Shown here in pieces: positions 17,925-26,641 of a stretch of DNA of 64,000 nt (positions are counted from its first letter, which is position 1; every line of letters starts with the position of its first letter). This stretch comes from Enterococcus_E cecorum_B (GTDB lineage Bacteria > Bacillota > Bacilli > Lactobacillales > Enterococcaceae): the NCBI GenBank assembly GCA_946499615.1, contig CAMMST010000002.1:1-64000 (forward strand). Direction: 5' to 3'. Under the pieces are notes generated by a model. The model was given only the letters and a program-made list of their open reading frames with translations, ran no database searches and was not told the origin of the DNA. A program made the position numbers and the translations under genes.

Positions 17925-19565
17925 ATGTCAGAACAACTTAATCAACAAGCCTCTTTAACTAATGAGGAAAAAATGGCGCGTGGATCAGCCTGGATGACGC
18001 TAGGTAATGTTGGTTCACGCTTAATCGGTGTTATATATATTTTACCATGGTATTACTGGATGGGAAGTCATGGACGAGAAGCAAATGCCTTGTTCAATAT
18101 GGGCTATAATGTTTATGCGTTATTTTTAATGATTTCAACGGCAGGAATTCCAGCTGCTATTGCTAAACAAGTCGCTTACTATAATTCCAAACAACAATAT
18201 GAATTAAGTCATCGTTTATTTAAAAAAGCGTTGATATTTATGGGAATTGTCGGCTTAATCAGTGCTGGAATCATGTATATCGCCTCACCAGCACTAGCAA
18301 GGATGTCTGGTGGTGGAGCAGAGTTGATTCCGATTATGCGTTCGTTAAGTGCCGCCATTTTGATTTTCCCTTGTATGAGTGTGATTCGTGGCTTTTTCCA
18401 AGGAAATCAAGATATGCGACCTTATGCTGTTTCACAATTAGCAGAACAAGTCATTCGCGTCTTTTACATGCTATTAGCGACTTTCATTATCATTAAAGTG
18501 ATGCACGGCGATTATTTAAAAGCAGTCGAACAATCAACTTTTGCGGCTTTTATTGGGGCACTTGCTTCAATGGCGGCTTTGATATACTTCTTGAAAAAGG
18601 CGGAAGTTCAATTTGAAGTCCAAAAAGAAGTTAGTCTACCTGGTGAATTGCTCGATACGAAAGCTTTAATCATTGATACTATTCGTCAGGCTATTCCTTT
18701 TACAATTGTTGGTGCAGGAACGACCATTTATAAATTAGTCGACCAAATGACCTATGTACATATGATGCAGTCATTTACCAAATTCACCAAGGACGAATTA
18801 GTGGCACAAATGGCCGTATTTGGTGGGAACCCTGATAAGTTAACCATGGTTGTGATTGGTTTGGCTACTTCAATGGCGTTTACGAGTCTACCTTTAGTGA
18901 CTGAAGCAGTAACACAAGGCAAGCATCGTGATTTGGCCCGTTTAATTAACAATAATTTCCAACTTTATGCTTTATTAATGTTTCCAGCGACTTTTGGCAT
19001 GATTTTGCTAGCTTATCCATTAAATACCTTCTTTTACGAACCGGATAAACTAGCAGCCAAAGTCTTGATAGAAGCCTGTCTATCTGGATTGTTTGTCGGT
19101 TTATTTATGCTTACTTCCTCTACTTTACAGGGAATGTATTACAATAAGGCAGCGGTAAAATTCTTTGCAATAGGGATTGTCATTAAATTTATTTTGCAAT
19201 ATCCATGTATTTTATTATTCCAAATTTATGGTCCATTACTTTCAACAACGATTGGAATGGCTGTCTCATGTTATCTAAATATCCGTCAGTTGCAACAAGC
19301 GACAAAGTTTAATTATAAATTAACCTTAAGACGCATTTTATTAATTGCTATTTTAACGGTGATGATGTTGTTAGCTGCGGCGATTGCAAAAGTTGTCTTT
19401 GGTCTCATTTTCAGCCCAGAGCATAAGATGTCAGCCTTTTTACTATGTATTCCGGTTGCGGCAGTCGGAGGGGCGGTTTACTTGTACTTGATTTTGAAAG
19501 TTGGCATTGCTGAGAAATTATTAGGTTCAAGTATGACTCGCTTACGTCAAAAATTAAGAATTTAG
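17925..19565 (+). CDS. MurJ/SpoVB-like polysaccharide or lipid II flippase (MOP superfamily)
   Basis: A 546-residue membrane protein with about 14 predicted helices and the opening MARGSAWMTLGNVGSRLIGVIYILPW typical of the YtgP/SpoVB/RfbX group. Members flip undecaprenyl-linked precursors (lipid II or polysaccharide units) across the membrane; Bacillus YtgP is a MurJ homologue. The neighbouring murE supports a role in peptidoglycan, by inference. AAGAGG precedes the ATG, and the rsuA-like gene follows after 12 bp. Confidence 0.87.
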   Translation: MSEQLNQQASLTNEEKMARGSAWMTLGNVGSRLIGVIYILPWYYWMGSHGREANALFNMGYNVYALFLMISTAGIPAAIAKQVAYYNSKQQYELSHRLFKKALIFMGIVGLISAGIMYIASPALARMSGGGAELIPIMRSLSAAILIFPCMSVIRGFFQGNQDMRPYAVSQLAEQVIRVFYMLLATFIIIKVMHGDYLKAVEQSTFAAFIGALASMAALIYFLKKAEVQFEVQKEVSLPGELLDTKALIIDTIRQAIPFTIVGAGTTIYKLVDQMTYVHMMQSFTKFTKDELVAQMAVFGGNPDKLTMVVIGLATSMAFTSLPLVTEAVTQGKHRDLARLINNNFQLYALLMFPATFGMILLAYPLNTFFYEPDKLAAKVLIEACLSGLFVGLFMLTSSTLQGMYYNKAAVKFFAIGIVIKFILQYPCILLFQIYGPLLSTTIGMAVSCYLNIRQLQQATKFNYKLTLRRILLIAILTVMMLLAAAIAKVVFGLIFSPEHKMSAFLLCIPVAAVGGAVYLYLILKVGIAEKLLGSSMTRLRQKLRI

Positions 19566-19577
19566 TAGGGTGATTTC

Positions 19578-20297
19578 ATGCGTTTAGATAAATATTTAGC
19601 AGATATGCAAATCGGCTCTAGAAAAGAAGTCAAAGTATTTATCAAAAAAGGTTTCGTTACTGTCAATGGTACGGTGATTAAGTCCGATAAATACCAAGTC
19701 GATGAAAAAGTAGATGAAGTGACATTTGATGGAGAAGTAATTGGCTATCAAAAAGAATTTTATTACCTATTAAATAAACCACAAGGCGTCATTTCAGCGA
19801 CGATTGATGATTATGAAGAAACAGTATTAGATTTATTTAGCGATGAAGATTATCGGGAAGATTTATTTCCGGTGGGGCGTTTAGATAAAGATACGGAAGG
19901 TTTGTTAGTGATTACGAATGATGGTGCGTTATCTCATCGTTTGCTTTCTCCTAAGCGTCATGTGCCTAAAGAATACTATGTCCAAGTGAGTGGTTGTCTA
20001 ACAAAAGAAGATCAAGCAAAGATGGCAGCGGGATTAAAGATTGATGGTGGGGAAATCTGTTTGCCTGCCGAATTAAAGATTTTAACGGTCGATGAAAGTG
20101 AGCAAACCTCCACAGCACAGCTTATTTTACATGAAGGGAAGTTTCATCAAGTCAAACGGATGATGCAGTCTTGTGGCAAAACGGTGACTTATTTGCAAAG
20201 AATTCGTATGGGAAATCTAACTTTACCAGAAAATCTTGCGTTAGGTGAATATCGACCGTTAACTGCTGAAGAATTAGATTTATTACAACAAAAATAG
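19578..20297 (+). CDS. RsuA-family rRNA pseudouridine synthase
   Basis: An N-terminal S4 RNA-binding domain (MRLDKYLADMQIGSRKEVKVFIKKGFVTVNG, first 16 residues diagnostic) is joined to a pseudouridine synthase domain with the catalytic GRLDKDTEGLLVITNDG motif. In E. coli RsuA modifies 16S rRNA U516; Gram-positive paralogues (YtzG/RluB types) modify 16S or 23S rRNA. Length of 239 fits RsuA. It is directly behind the flippase gene (12 bp) and probably co-transcribed. Confidence 0.92.
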   Translation: MRLDKYLADMQIGSRKEVKVFIKKGFVTVNGTVIKSDKYQVDEKVDEVTFDGEVIGYQKEFYYLLNKPQGVISATIDDYEETVLDLFSDEDYREDLFPVGRLDKDTEGLLVITNDGALSHRLLSPKRHVPKEYYVQVSGCLTKEDQAKMAAGLKIDGGEICLPAELKILTVDESEQTSTAQLILHEGKFHQVKRMMQSCGKTVTYLQRIRMGNLTLPENLALGEYRPLTAEELDLLQQK

Positions 20298-20302
20298 ACA
20301 AA

Positions 20303-20348
20303 ATGAGAGCTATGTAAAGATAGACCTTTGCATAGCTCTTGATTTTTG
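20303..20348 (+). terminator. Terminator after the rsuA-like gene
   Basis: A perfect 9-bp stem (AGAGCTATG 20306-20314, CATAGCTCT 20331-20339) followed by a T-rich run. Confidence 0.8.
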
Positions 20349-20402
20349 AGGTTAAGGATTTATAATTATAGTTACGTTATTGAAAAAATGGGAGATGAGT
20401 TT

Positions 20403-21413
20403 TTGAAATTTAACAAAATAGCGCCCTTAGTTGTAGGAGCAGGTTTCTTTTTATGGGGGAGTCCCGTTCATGCAAGTGAGATTGAACAACAAATGAAGCA
20501 AAATCAAGACCAATTAAATCAAGTGCATCAACAAACGCAGACTTTTTTAGCACAGATTGAACATTATCTTCAAGAAATGAATGAGAATAAAGCAAAAGAG
20601 GAAGATTTTGAAAAAGCTGTCTTGAAAGAAAAGGCCATTTATCAAAAGAAAGAACAAGAAATCGAAAAATTACAGCATGAGTACAATCGTCTATCTAAAT
20701 CAAATGATGAAATTTTAACACCAAAAGAATTGGAAAAGAAAACCAATCAGTTAATTGATTTAAAAGATAAGATTCGCGTATTAGATAAAAAGGCTGAAAA
20801 GTATCCGAAAATCATTGAAGACTTTGAATCAAAGGTTACTTATTACCAACAAAAGCGCGTAACTTGCGAGTCCCAACAAGCCATTTTAACAGCTAAAGTG
20901 AAAGATTTGAGTGCACAGTCAAATAAATTGCAAGCAGATTTAAAAGTTCTTCAACAGAAAAAAGTAGAAGAGGACAAAAAGAAAGCAAAAGAAGCCGAAG
21001 CCAAAGTGACTGGTTTTGCTTCTCCATTAGAAACGCGTCTAGTCGTATCTAGTGGCTTTGGTGGCCGCCCTGATCCAAATGGTAAGTCTGGTACGCAGCA
21101 TGATGGAATTGATTTACCTGGAAGTCTCAATCAAAATATATTAGCTGCTCGTGCTGGTCAAGTTGTGACAACTGGTAGTCATCCAAGCGCAGGGAATTAT
21201 ATCATTGTCAAACACGATAATGGTTTTTATAGCTATTATTTGCATTTAAATCAAATTTTAGTGAAGTCAGGAGATAATGTTGCCCTAGGTCAAGTCATTG
21301 GTAAAATGGGTACGACCGGAAATTCAACGGGTGTCCATCTTCACTTTGGACTAGCTAAAACACCAAATTGGCAAGGGTTCGTGGATCCTGCATATGCTTT
21401 GAGATTGAAATAA
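20403..21413 (+). CDS. Secreted M23 family peptidase (LytM/EnvC-like murein hydrolase or activator)
   Basis: A signal peptide (KFNKIAPLVVGAGFF, cleavage near VHAS-E), a long coiled coil (about residues 25-205) and a C-terminal M23 domain. The zinc ligands appear as QHDGIDLPG, with a later YLHL and the C-terminal HLHFGLA. The coiled coil plus M23 layout resembles EnvC- or PcsB-adjacent division hydrolases that cut peptide cross-links. The frame extends to 20346, but the GGGAGATG site before TTG 20403 and the signal peptide place the start there. A single-gene unit between two terminators. Confidence 0.88.
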   Translation: MKFNKIAPLVVGAGFFLWGSPVHASEIEQQMKQNQDQLNQVHQQTQTFLAQIEHYLQEMNENKAKEEDFEKAVLKEKAIYQKKEQEIEKLQHEYNRLSKSNDEILTPKELEKKTNQLIDLKDKIRVLDKKAEKYPKIIEDFESKVTYYQQKRVTCESQQAILTAKVKDLSAQSNKLQADLKVLQQKKVEEDKKKAKEAEAKVTGFASPLETRLVVSSGFGGRPDPNGKSGTQHDGIDLPGSLNQNILAARAGQVVTTGSHPSAGNYIIVKHDNGFYSYYLHLNQILVKSGDNVALGQVIGKMGTTGNSTGVHLHFGLAKTPNWQGFVDPAYALRLK

Positions 21414-21418
21414 ACAAT

Positions 21419-21467
21419 ATAAAGCGTATTTCACTGGGAAAATTCTCAATGAAATACGCTTTTTTTC
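21419..21467. terminator. Bidirectional terminator, M23 peptidase / deoR-type gene
   Basis: A perfect 13-bp inverted repeat (21421-21433 with 21450-21462), flanked by A-rich and T-rich sequence, between two convergent genes. Confidence 0.9.
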
Positions 21468-21468
21468 G

Positions 21469-22230
21469 TTATACTTGGACTTGAATTACTTGTACGCCAG
21501 ATTTTTCAAGAGCAGTAAGGATTCTCTCGTCAGCATAGGAGTCAGTGATTAATATATCAATATCCTCAATTTTTCCAATGGTAAAGTTTGCTTGATAGCC
21601 AATTTTACGGTAGTCACAAACGACAATTAATGTGCTAGAGTTTTCGATAATTTTTTGATTGATTTTAGATTCATGAAAGACAGAGGTGGTGATTCCCGTT
21701 GTTAAATCTACGCCATCACAACCAATAATACTCACATCAGATCTAGCATGGGCAAAAGAATCGACAGCAATATCTCCCGTTAAGGCTTTTTTGGAGTAGC
21801 GAATTTCACCACCACTTAAGATGATTGAGGAGTCAGGATGGTGTTGGATATCTGCGACTGCTAAATTATTTGTCATTAAAATGATGCTTGTATCTTGCAA
21901 GAATTGTAGGGATGCTGTAGCTGTGGAACTAGTATTGATAAATAAAGTATCTCCATCTTCTACATGCCTGGCTGCCTCTTTAGCAATACTTAGCTTTATT
22001 TGCTCAAGAGGATCATTTTTTTGTCCTTCTACTTCTTGAAAAATTTCTACATAGCCAAAAGGTTGGATAATTTGTCCCATTTCAGATAACTTTGCACAAT
22101 CTCTGCGAATAGTCATCTCAGAAACGTTAAAATATTTACTTAAATCTTTTATTTCTGTTCTCCCATTTTCTTTTAAATAGTATAGGATTTCTTCTCTTCT
22201 TTGCCTGATTTCTTCATTAGAACGCTTCAT
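21469..22230 (-). CDS. DeoR-family transcriptional regulator, probable regulator of the ula operon
   Basis: An N-terminal DeoR helix-turn-helix (about residues 1-60: RQRREEILYYLKENGRTEIKD, then FNVSEMTIRRDCAKL) is joined to a DeoR sensor domain of the phosphosugar isomerase fold (DTLFINTSSTATASLQFL, SIIGCDGVDLTTGITTS). DeoR regulators sense phosphorylated sugars and control nearby carbohydrate operons; divergence from ulaG makes this the likely UlaR equivalent. ATG 22230 is chosen because GAAGGTG lies 8 bp upstream; GTG 22239 is in frame. It overlaps the end of the upstream membrane protein gene, so the two are coupled. Confidence 0.88.
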   Translation of the reverse strand: MKRSNEEIRQRREEILYYLKENGRTEIKDLSKYFNVSEMTIRRDCAKLSEMGQIIQPFGYVEIFQEVEGQKNDPLEQIKLSIAKEAARHVEDGDTLFINTSSTATASLQFLQDTSIILMTNNLAVADIQHHPDSSIILSGGEIRYSKKALTGDIAVDSFAHARSDVSIIGCDGVDLTTGITTSVFHESKINQKIIENSSTLIVVCDYRKIGYQANFTIGKIEDIDILITDSYADERILTALEKSGVQVIQVQV

Positions 22231-22981
22231 TTTCTTCACCTTCAGTTAGTTTACGTAAAGTTGTAGTATATTTTTTTATCAAAGTTGTGTTATCAATTTT
22301 TTTAGCAGATTTTATTATTATTTGATAATGAATTATTTTTTCTCTAGTGTTAAAATAATTGATATCGGTATTTTCTAGGGTTTGTATTCCTTTTTGGTTT
22401 CTGCCATTTAAAATATAATGGATTCCCTCGATTTGTGAAAAAGAAAATAAAGGGGATAGATTTTTTTGTTTTGTAGATTGAAATTGTTTCAGTTTATCTA
22501 TCATCATTAATGCTTTATCACTTTCATCAAGAAAATAGTAGCACAAAAGTTGATAGTAGTAAAAAATAAATAGATAGTCTAATTTAGCTTTGAAAAATCT
22601 TTCATTAGTAGTTAGATGCTTTAAACATTTGTCGTATTTTTGTTGATCAAACAAGCATAACGTATCAAACAATATGAATGAACCTTTAAAGCCACGAAAG
22701 ATATCCAATTTCTGAAGTTTATTTTGATATTGTTTAGCCAGTGTTGGGTTTATGTCTTGTGTTTGAGCGATAATCATTTTTTGATAAAGTTTCTTCAAGT
22801 ACTCATAATAAGTTGCCCCGATTAATATGAAAATTCCTACTATAAAGAAAAATATTTTTCCACTCATTGATGGTGCTTTTATGATTGTGAATGCTAAATA
22901 TAATGCAAAAATAGCAATTGCGCCCCAAATATAGTATTGTTTAACAAATAATATGAGATATTTACCTGTGTTTTTGTTCAT
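22217..22981 (-). CDS. Uncharacterised membrane protein co-transcribed with the DeoR regulator
   Basis: Not recognised as a named family. The 254-residue product has two adjacent transmembrane helices near the N-terminus (about residues 10-30 and 38-58), then a soluble, Tyr- and Lys-rich helical region with alternating short helices that could be TPR-like. Composition is AT-rich (many Ile, Lys, Tyr, Asn). GAGGTG precedes ATG 22981. Its last codons overlap the deoR start, and it is the first gene of the unit divergent from ulaG, so it may take part in sensing or regulation (inference). Confidence 0.6.
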   Translation of the reverse strand: MNKNTGKYLILFVKQYYIWGAIAIFALYLAFTIIKAPSMSGKIFFFIVGIFILIGATYYEYLKKLYQKMIIAQTQDINPTLAKQYQNKLQKLDIFRGFKGSFILFDTLCLFDQQKYDKCLKHLTTNERFFKAKLDYLFIFYYYQLLCYYFLDESDKALMMIDKLKQFQSTKQKNLSPLFSFSQIEGIHYILNGRNQKGIQTLENTDINYFNTREKIIHYQIIIKSAKKIDNTTLIKKYTTTLRKLTEGEENEAF

Positions 22982-23002
22982 CTTCCTCACCTCATCTCGA
23001 TA

Positions 23003-23071
23003 TTAACATATAAAACGCTTTATTACCATAAAATATTGATAGGTTAACATAAAATATTCTAAATTAACATA
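23003..23071 (+). promoter_or_regulatory. Array of four phased direct repeats, putative DeoR-type operator of ula
   Basis: The octamer TTAACATA occurs at 23003, 23044 and 23064, with a one-base variant TTACCATA at 23023, so starts are 20, 21 and 20 bp apart, about two helical turns. Each is followed by an A/T-rich stretch. The array lies between the divergent regulator unit and ulaG, just upstream of the ulaG promoter, as expected for an oligomeric DeoR-family regulator. No binding data are implied. Confidence 0.7.
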
Positions 23072-23079
23072 TATTATGT

Positions 23080-23109
23080 TTGTAAACGAATACAAAAAAA
23101 TACTATAAT
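23080..23109 (+). promoter_or_regulatory. ula operon promoter overlapped by a cre (CcpA) site
   Basis: TTGTAA (23080-23085) and a perfect TATAAT (23104-23109) are 18 bp apart. Bases 23080-23094 (TTGTAAACGAATACA) match the cre consensus WTGNAANCGNWNNCW at every fixed position. The site covers the -35 box, so CcpA binding should repress the operon on preferred sugars. Confidence 0.75.
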
Positions 23110-23152
23110 GAGAGTGTAAAGAAAAATAAATGATGTTTCGGAGGAATGTATC

Positions 23153-24220
23153 ATGGCAAATAACGTAAATGAAGTAACAAAAGAAAGTTGGATTCTATCT
23201 ACATTTCCAGAGTGGGGAACGTATTTAAATGAAGAAATAGCGGATACTAAAGTTGCAGAAGGAACAGTTGCTATGTGGTGGCTTGGTTGTACCGGCATTT
23301 GGTTAAAATCACATGAAGGAACGAACATTTTATGTGACTTATGGTGCGGAACAGGTAAACGTACCCATGGGAATGGTTTAATGAAACAAGGACACCAAAT
23401 GATGAGAATGAGTGGTGTGAAGAAATTACAACCAAATCTTCGTACTCAGCCATTCGTTATCGACCCATTCGAAGTGAAAGATGTAGATGCTTTAGTTGTT
23501 ACACATATTCACTCTGATCACTTAGATATTAATACGGCCGCTGCAGTTCACAAAAATTGTCCAAATGCCAAATTTATTGGACCACAAGAAGTCGTAAATA
23601 CATGGTTAGGTTGGGGAATTCCTGAAGAAAAGACAATCGTGGTTCATCCTAAAGACGAAGTGAAGATTAAAGATGTTACAATTGTTGCTTTGGAAGCGTT
23701 TGACCGTACTGCTTTAGTAACATGTAGTGATCCAAATGTTAGCTTAAAAGGTAAGATGCCTCAAGATATGGATGAAATTGCAGTAAACTATCTATTCAAA
23801 ACATCTGGTGGAAATATTTATCACGCTGGGGATTCACATTATTCAAATCTTTTTGCAAAACACGGCAATGAATACGAAATTGATGTTTGCTTAGGTGCTT
23901 ATGGTGAAAACCCTCGAGGAATTACAGATAAAGTCACTTCAGTAGATATGTTAAGAATGGCAGAATCATTAAATGCGAAAGTGGTGATTCCAGTTCATTA
24001 TGATATCTGGTCAAACTTTATGGCAGATCCAAAAGAAATTACTGAAATTTGGAAATTCAAAAAAGATCGTTTGCAATATCAATTTAAACCATATATTTGG
24101 CAAGTAGGCGGTAAATTTGTCTATCCAACCAATAAAGATGACATGGAATTTAATTTTGATCGTGGTTTCTCAGATTGCTTCGTTCAAGAAAATGATACTC
24201 CATTCCCATCATTCTTATAA
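23153..24220 (+). CDS. ulaG: L-ascorbate-6-phosphate lactonase UlaG
   Basis: A metallo-beta-lactamase-fold enzyme that opens the lactone of L-ascorbate 6-phosphate, the first intracellular step of ascorbate use. The metal motif is VVTHIHSDHLD, with further ligands in YHAGDSHYS and VIPVHYDIW. At 355 residues it matches the UlaG family. CGGAGG precedes the ATG. It is the first gene of the ula operon and ends next to ulaC. Confidence 0.96.
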   Translation: MANNVNEVTKESWILSTFPEWGTYLNEEIADTKVAEGTVAMWWLGCTGIWLKSHEGTNILCDLWCGTGKRTHGNGLMKQGHQMMRMSGVKKLQPNLRTQPFVIDPFEVKDVDALVVTHIHSDHLDINTAAAVHKNCPNAKFIGPQEVVNTWLGWGIPEEKTIVVHPKDEVKIKDVTIVALEAFDRTALVTCSDPNVSLKGKMPQDMDEIAVNYLFKTSGGNIYHAGDSHYSNLFAKHGNEYEIDVCLGAYGENPRGITDKVTSVDMLRMAESLNAKVVIPVHYDIWSNFMADPKEITEIWKFKKDRLQYQFKPYIWQVGGKFVYPTNKDDMEFNFDRGFSDCFVQENDTPFPSFL

Positions 24221-24238
24221 TTGAAAGGGCTGTTAGCA

Positions 24239-24697
24239 ATGTTGAAATATTTTTATGATAACCAACTAATTAATATCACGGAAAAACATCCAAAAAATTG
24301 GGAAGAAGCGATTGAAATCAGTGGTGAAGTCTTAAAAGAAAAAGGCTTAATTACCGATGAATATATTCAATCAGTTATTCGTGATGTTCATGAGTATGGA
24401 CCATATATAGTGATTATTCCTAATGTAGCCATGCCTCACTCATCTGCTAACAATCAAGGCGTATTAGGTACTGGAATTGGTTTTACCATTCTTCCAGAAA
24501 AAGTTTATTTTGAAGAAGGCAATGAAGAAAAGCAGGCCAAGCTTTTCTTCACACTTGCCGCTAAAAATGGGGAAGAACATATGCAAAATATCGCTAATCT
24601 TTCAGAAATGTTAATGACAGATGGCTTAGTCGATGATTTGTTAACGATTCAAACCATGGATGATTACCTGGCAATAATGAAAAATTATAATATTTAA
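24239..24697 (+). CDS. ulaC: PTS ascorbate transporter subunit IIA
   Basis: The IIA domain accepts phosphate from HPr and passes it to UlaB. The phosphorylated histidine is in NVAMPHSSANNQGV. Family PTS-EIIA type 2 (mannitol/fructose/ascorbate). GAAAGGG lies before ATG 24239; the TTG at 24221 touching the ulaG stop is less likely. At 152 residues it is typical. Confidence 0.93.
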   Translation: MLKYFYDNQLINITEKHPKNWEEAIEISGEVLKEKGLITDEYIQSVIRDVHEYGPYIVIIPNVAMPHSSANNQGVLGTGIGFTILPEKVYFEEGNEEKQAKLFFTLAAKNGEEHMQNIANLSEMLMTDGLVDDLLTIQTMDDYLAIMKNYNI

Positions 24698-24717
24698 ATT
24701 CGAGGAGGAATCCGAAA

Positions 24718-26193
24718 ATGGAAAAAATTGGCGATATCTTACTAGTCATTTGGTCTTATTTTGCAAAGAACATTTTGACCCAACCAGCATTTTTAATCGG
24801 GTTGATTGTATTTGTGGGTTATGTGCTTTTAAAACGACCACTATATGAATCAATTTCAGGTTTCTTAAAAGCAACAGTTGGTTATCTGATTTTAACTGTT
24901 GGTTCTGGCGGCTTGGTTAATAATTTCCGTCCGATTTTAGTAGGTTTGAAAGATCGTTTTCAATTGCATGCGATGGTAACTGACCCATATTTTGGACAAA
25001 ATGCGGTCACTGAAGGAATTGAAAAAACTTTTGGACGTACATTTGGTGATACAATGCTCTTATTGCTCATTGCATTTATCTTTAATATTCTATTAGTTCG
25101 TTTTAGAAAATACACCAAATTACGTGCAGTCTTCACAACCGGTAACGTTCAAGTACAACAAGCAGCCACTGCTTTTTGGTTATTACTATTTTGTTTCCCA
25201 CAACTTGGTCGAATTGAAGTATTATTAGTTATGGGCTTAATTTTAGGTTGTTACTGGGCTGTGGGCTCTAATTTGACAGTAGATATTTGCCAAGACTTAA
25301 CAGAAGGTGCAGGATTTGCCGTTGCTCACCAACAAATGTTTGGTATTTATTTATTTGCTAAGTTATCTGAACGCTTCAAAAAGAATAAATCTAATAAACG
25401 TTTAGAAGATATTGAGTTACCAGGATTTTTATCAATGTTCAATGAAAATATGGTAGCAACTTCAATCTTAATGCTTTTATTCTTCGGTATTATTTTGCTA
25501 GTTTTAGGTCAAGATTACTTGCTTAAAGCAGGATTCATGCAACCGGGTCAAAGTTTCTTATTCTATATTTTACAGACTTCATTAATGTTTGCGGTTTACT
25601 TAGCTATCTTACAATTGGGGGTACGTACCTTCGTTGCTGAATTAACAGATTCATTTAACGGTATTTCAAACACATTGTTACCAGGTGCGGTTCCAGGTAT
25701 TGATATTGCAGCAACCTTTGCTTTTGGTTCTTCAAATGCAGTGACTGTAGGATTCTTATTTGGTGCATTAGGACAATTTGTGATGATTATGCTACTTATC
25801 TTATTGAAATCACCAACGATTGTCGTTGCAGGATTTATCCCATTATTCTTTGACAACGCCGCTATTGCAGTATTTTCTAATAACCGCGGTGGTATCAAAG
25901 CAGCGATGATCTTCCCATTCATTTCTGGCTTAATTCAAGTTGGAGGTTCGGCATTAATTGCTTCATGGGTTGGTTTATCACAATTTGGTGGCTATATCGG
26001 TATGTTTGACTGGGCAACTGTATGGCCAGGAATTACGGTAGCGATGAAGTTCTTAGGATTTATCGGTGTGGCTTTAGTCGTTGTCTTACTATTAGCGATT
26101 CCACAATTACAATATCGTGCAGATCCTAAAGGTTACTTCTTAATTGTAGATGATTATGATGCTTATTTAGAGTATAAAGCACAAAAAGCGTAA
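24718..26193 (+). CDS. ulaA: PTS ascorbate transporter subunit IIC (UlaA)
   Basis: The membrane channel of the ascorbate PTS. The 491-residue protein has about 11 hydrophobic helices and the UlaA/SgaT-type sequence GSGGLVNNFRPILVGL near the start, plus GFAVAHQQMFGIYLF and NGISNTLLPGAVPGID. A CGAGGAGG site precedes the ATG. It lies between ulaC and ulaB, with a strong hairpin after its stop codon. Confidence 0.95.
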   Translation: MEKIGDILLVIWSYFAKNILTQPAFLIGLIVFVGYVLLKRPLYESISGFLKATVGYLILTVGSGGLVNNFRPILVGLKDRFQLHAMVTDPYFGQNAVTEGIEKTFGRTFGDTMLLLLIAFIFNILLVRFRKYTKLRAVFTTGNVQVQQAATAFWLLLFCFPQLGRIEVLLVMGLILGCYWAVGSNLTVDICQDLTEGAGFAVAHQQMFGIYLFAKLSERFKKNKSNKRLEDIELPGFLSMFNENMVATSILMLLFFGIILLVLGQDYLLKAGFMQPGQSFLFYILQTSLMFAVYLAILQLGVRTFVAELTDSFNGISNTLLPGAVPGIDIAATFAFGSSNAVTVGFLFGALGQFVMIMLLILLKSPTIVVAGFIPLFFDNAAIAVFSNNRGGIKAAMIFPFISGLIQVGGSALIASWVGLSQFGGYIGMFDWATVWPGITVAMKFLGFIGVALVVVLLLAIPQLQYRADPKGYFLIVDDYDAYLEYKAQKA

Positions 26194-26205
26194 ATGTTAA
26201 TAACT

Positions 26206-26227
26206 GGGGGATAGCTCATAATCCCCC
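26206..26227 (+). other. Intercistronic hairpin, ulaA-ulaB
   Basis: A perfect 7-bp stem (GGGGGAT 26206-26212, ATCCCCC 26221-26227) with an 8-base loop and no T-run. It probably stabilises or processes the upstream mRNA rather than terminating it. Confidence 0.6.
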
Positions 26228-26273
26228 TTAAGATGAAATTTTAATAGCGTCAAGTGAAAGGAAGGAATATAAA

Positions 26274-26576
26274 ATGCGAGTATTAGTATCATGTGCAAAT
26301 GGTTCAGGAACAAGTTTAATGATGATGAGAAGTGTGGAAAAAGCACTTAAGGCAGAAGGATTTAAAATTACCAATATTCATCACTGCGCAATTGCAGAAG
26401 GAAAAAGTACAGCTAAAAACTATGATGTTGTCTTTACACCAATGAATTTTGTAAACATGTTTGATCATGCCAAAGAAAAAGGTGTAACAGTTATCGGGGT
26501 TAAGAATGTAATGTCACCAAAAGAAATTACAGACCGAGTAAGAGAAACGGATTTAGCTGCTAGATTTATTAAATAA
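26274..26576 (+). CDS. ulaB: PTS ascorbate transporter subunit IIB
   Basis: A 100-residue IIB protein of the lactate-dehydrogenase-like PTS_IIB fold. The phosphorylated cysteine is in the N-terminal RVLVSCANGSGTSLMM loop. It transfers phosphate from UlaC to ascorbate carried by UlaA. AAAGGAAGG precedes the ATG. Confidence 0.95.
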   Translation: MRVLVSCANGSGTSLMMMRSVEKALKAEGFKITNIHHCAIAEGKSTAKNYDVVFTPMNFVNMFDHAKEKGVTVIGVKNVMSPKEITDRVRETDLAARFIK

Positions 26577-26580
26577 ATGC

Positions 26581-26620
26581 CGAATCATCAAGTAAGGATT
26601 TTCCTTGCTTGATGATTTTC
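26581..26620 (+). other. Intercistronic hairpin, ulaB-ulaD
   Basis: A 10-bp stem (AATCATCAAG 26583-26592 with CTTGATGATT 26608-26617) enclosing a smaller AAGG/CCTT stem. It ends in a short T-rich tail, so it may be a partial terminator or a processing site between transport and catabolic genes. Confidence 0.6.
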
Positions 26621-26641
26621 AAAAGAAACGAGGAATAAGAA

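Noticed and set aside
22217..22239. Frameshift between the membrane protein and the DeoR regulator (one fused gene)
   Set aside because: Both have complete termini and the regulator has its own ribosome site; the overlap is ordinary translational coupling.
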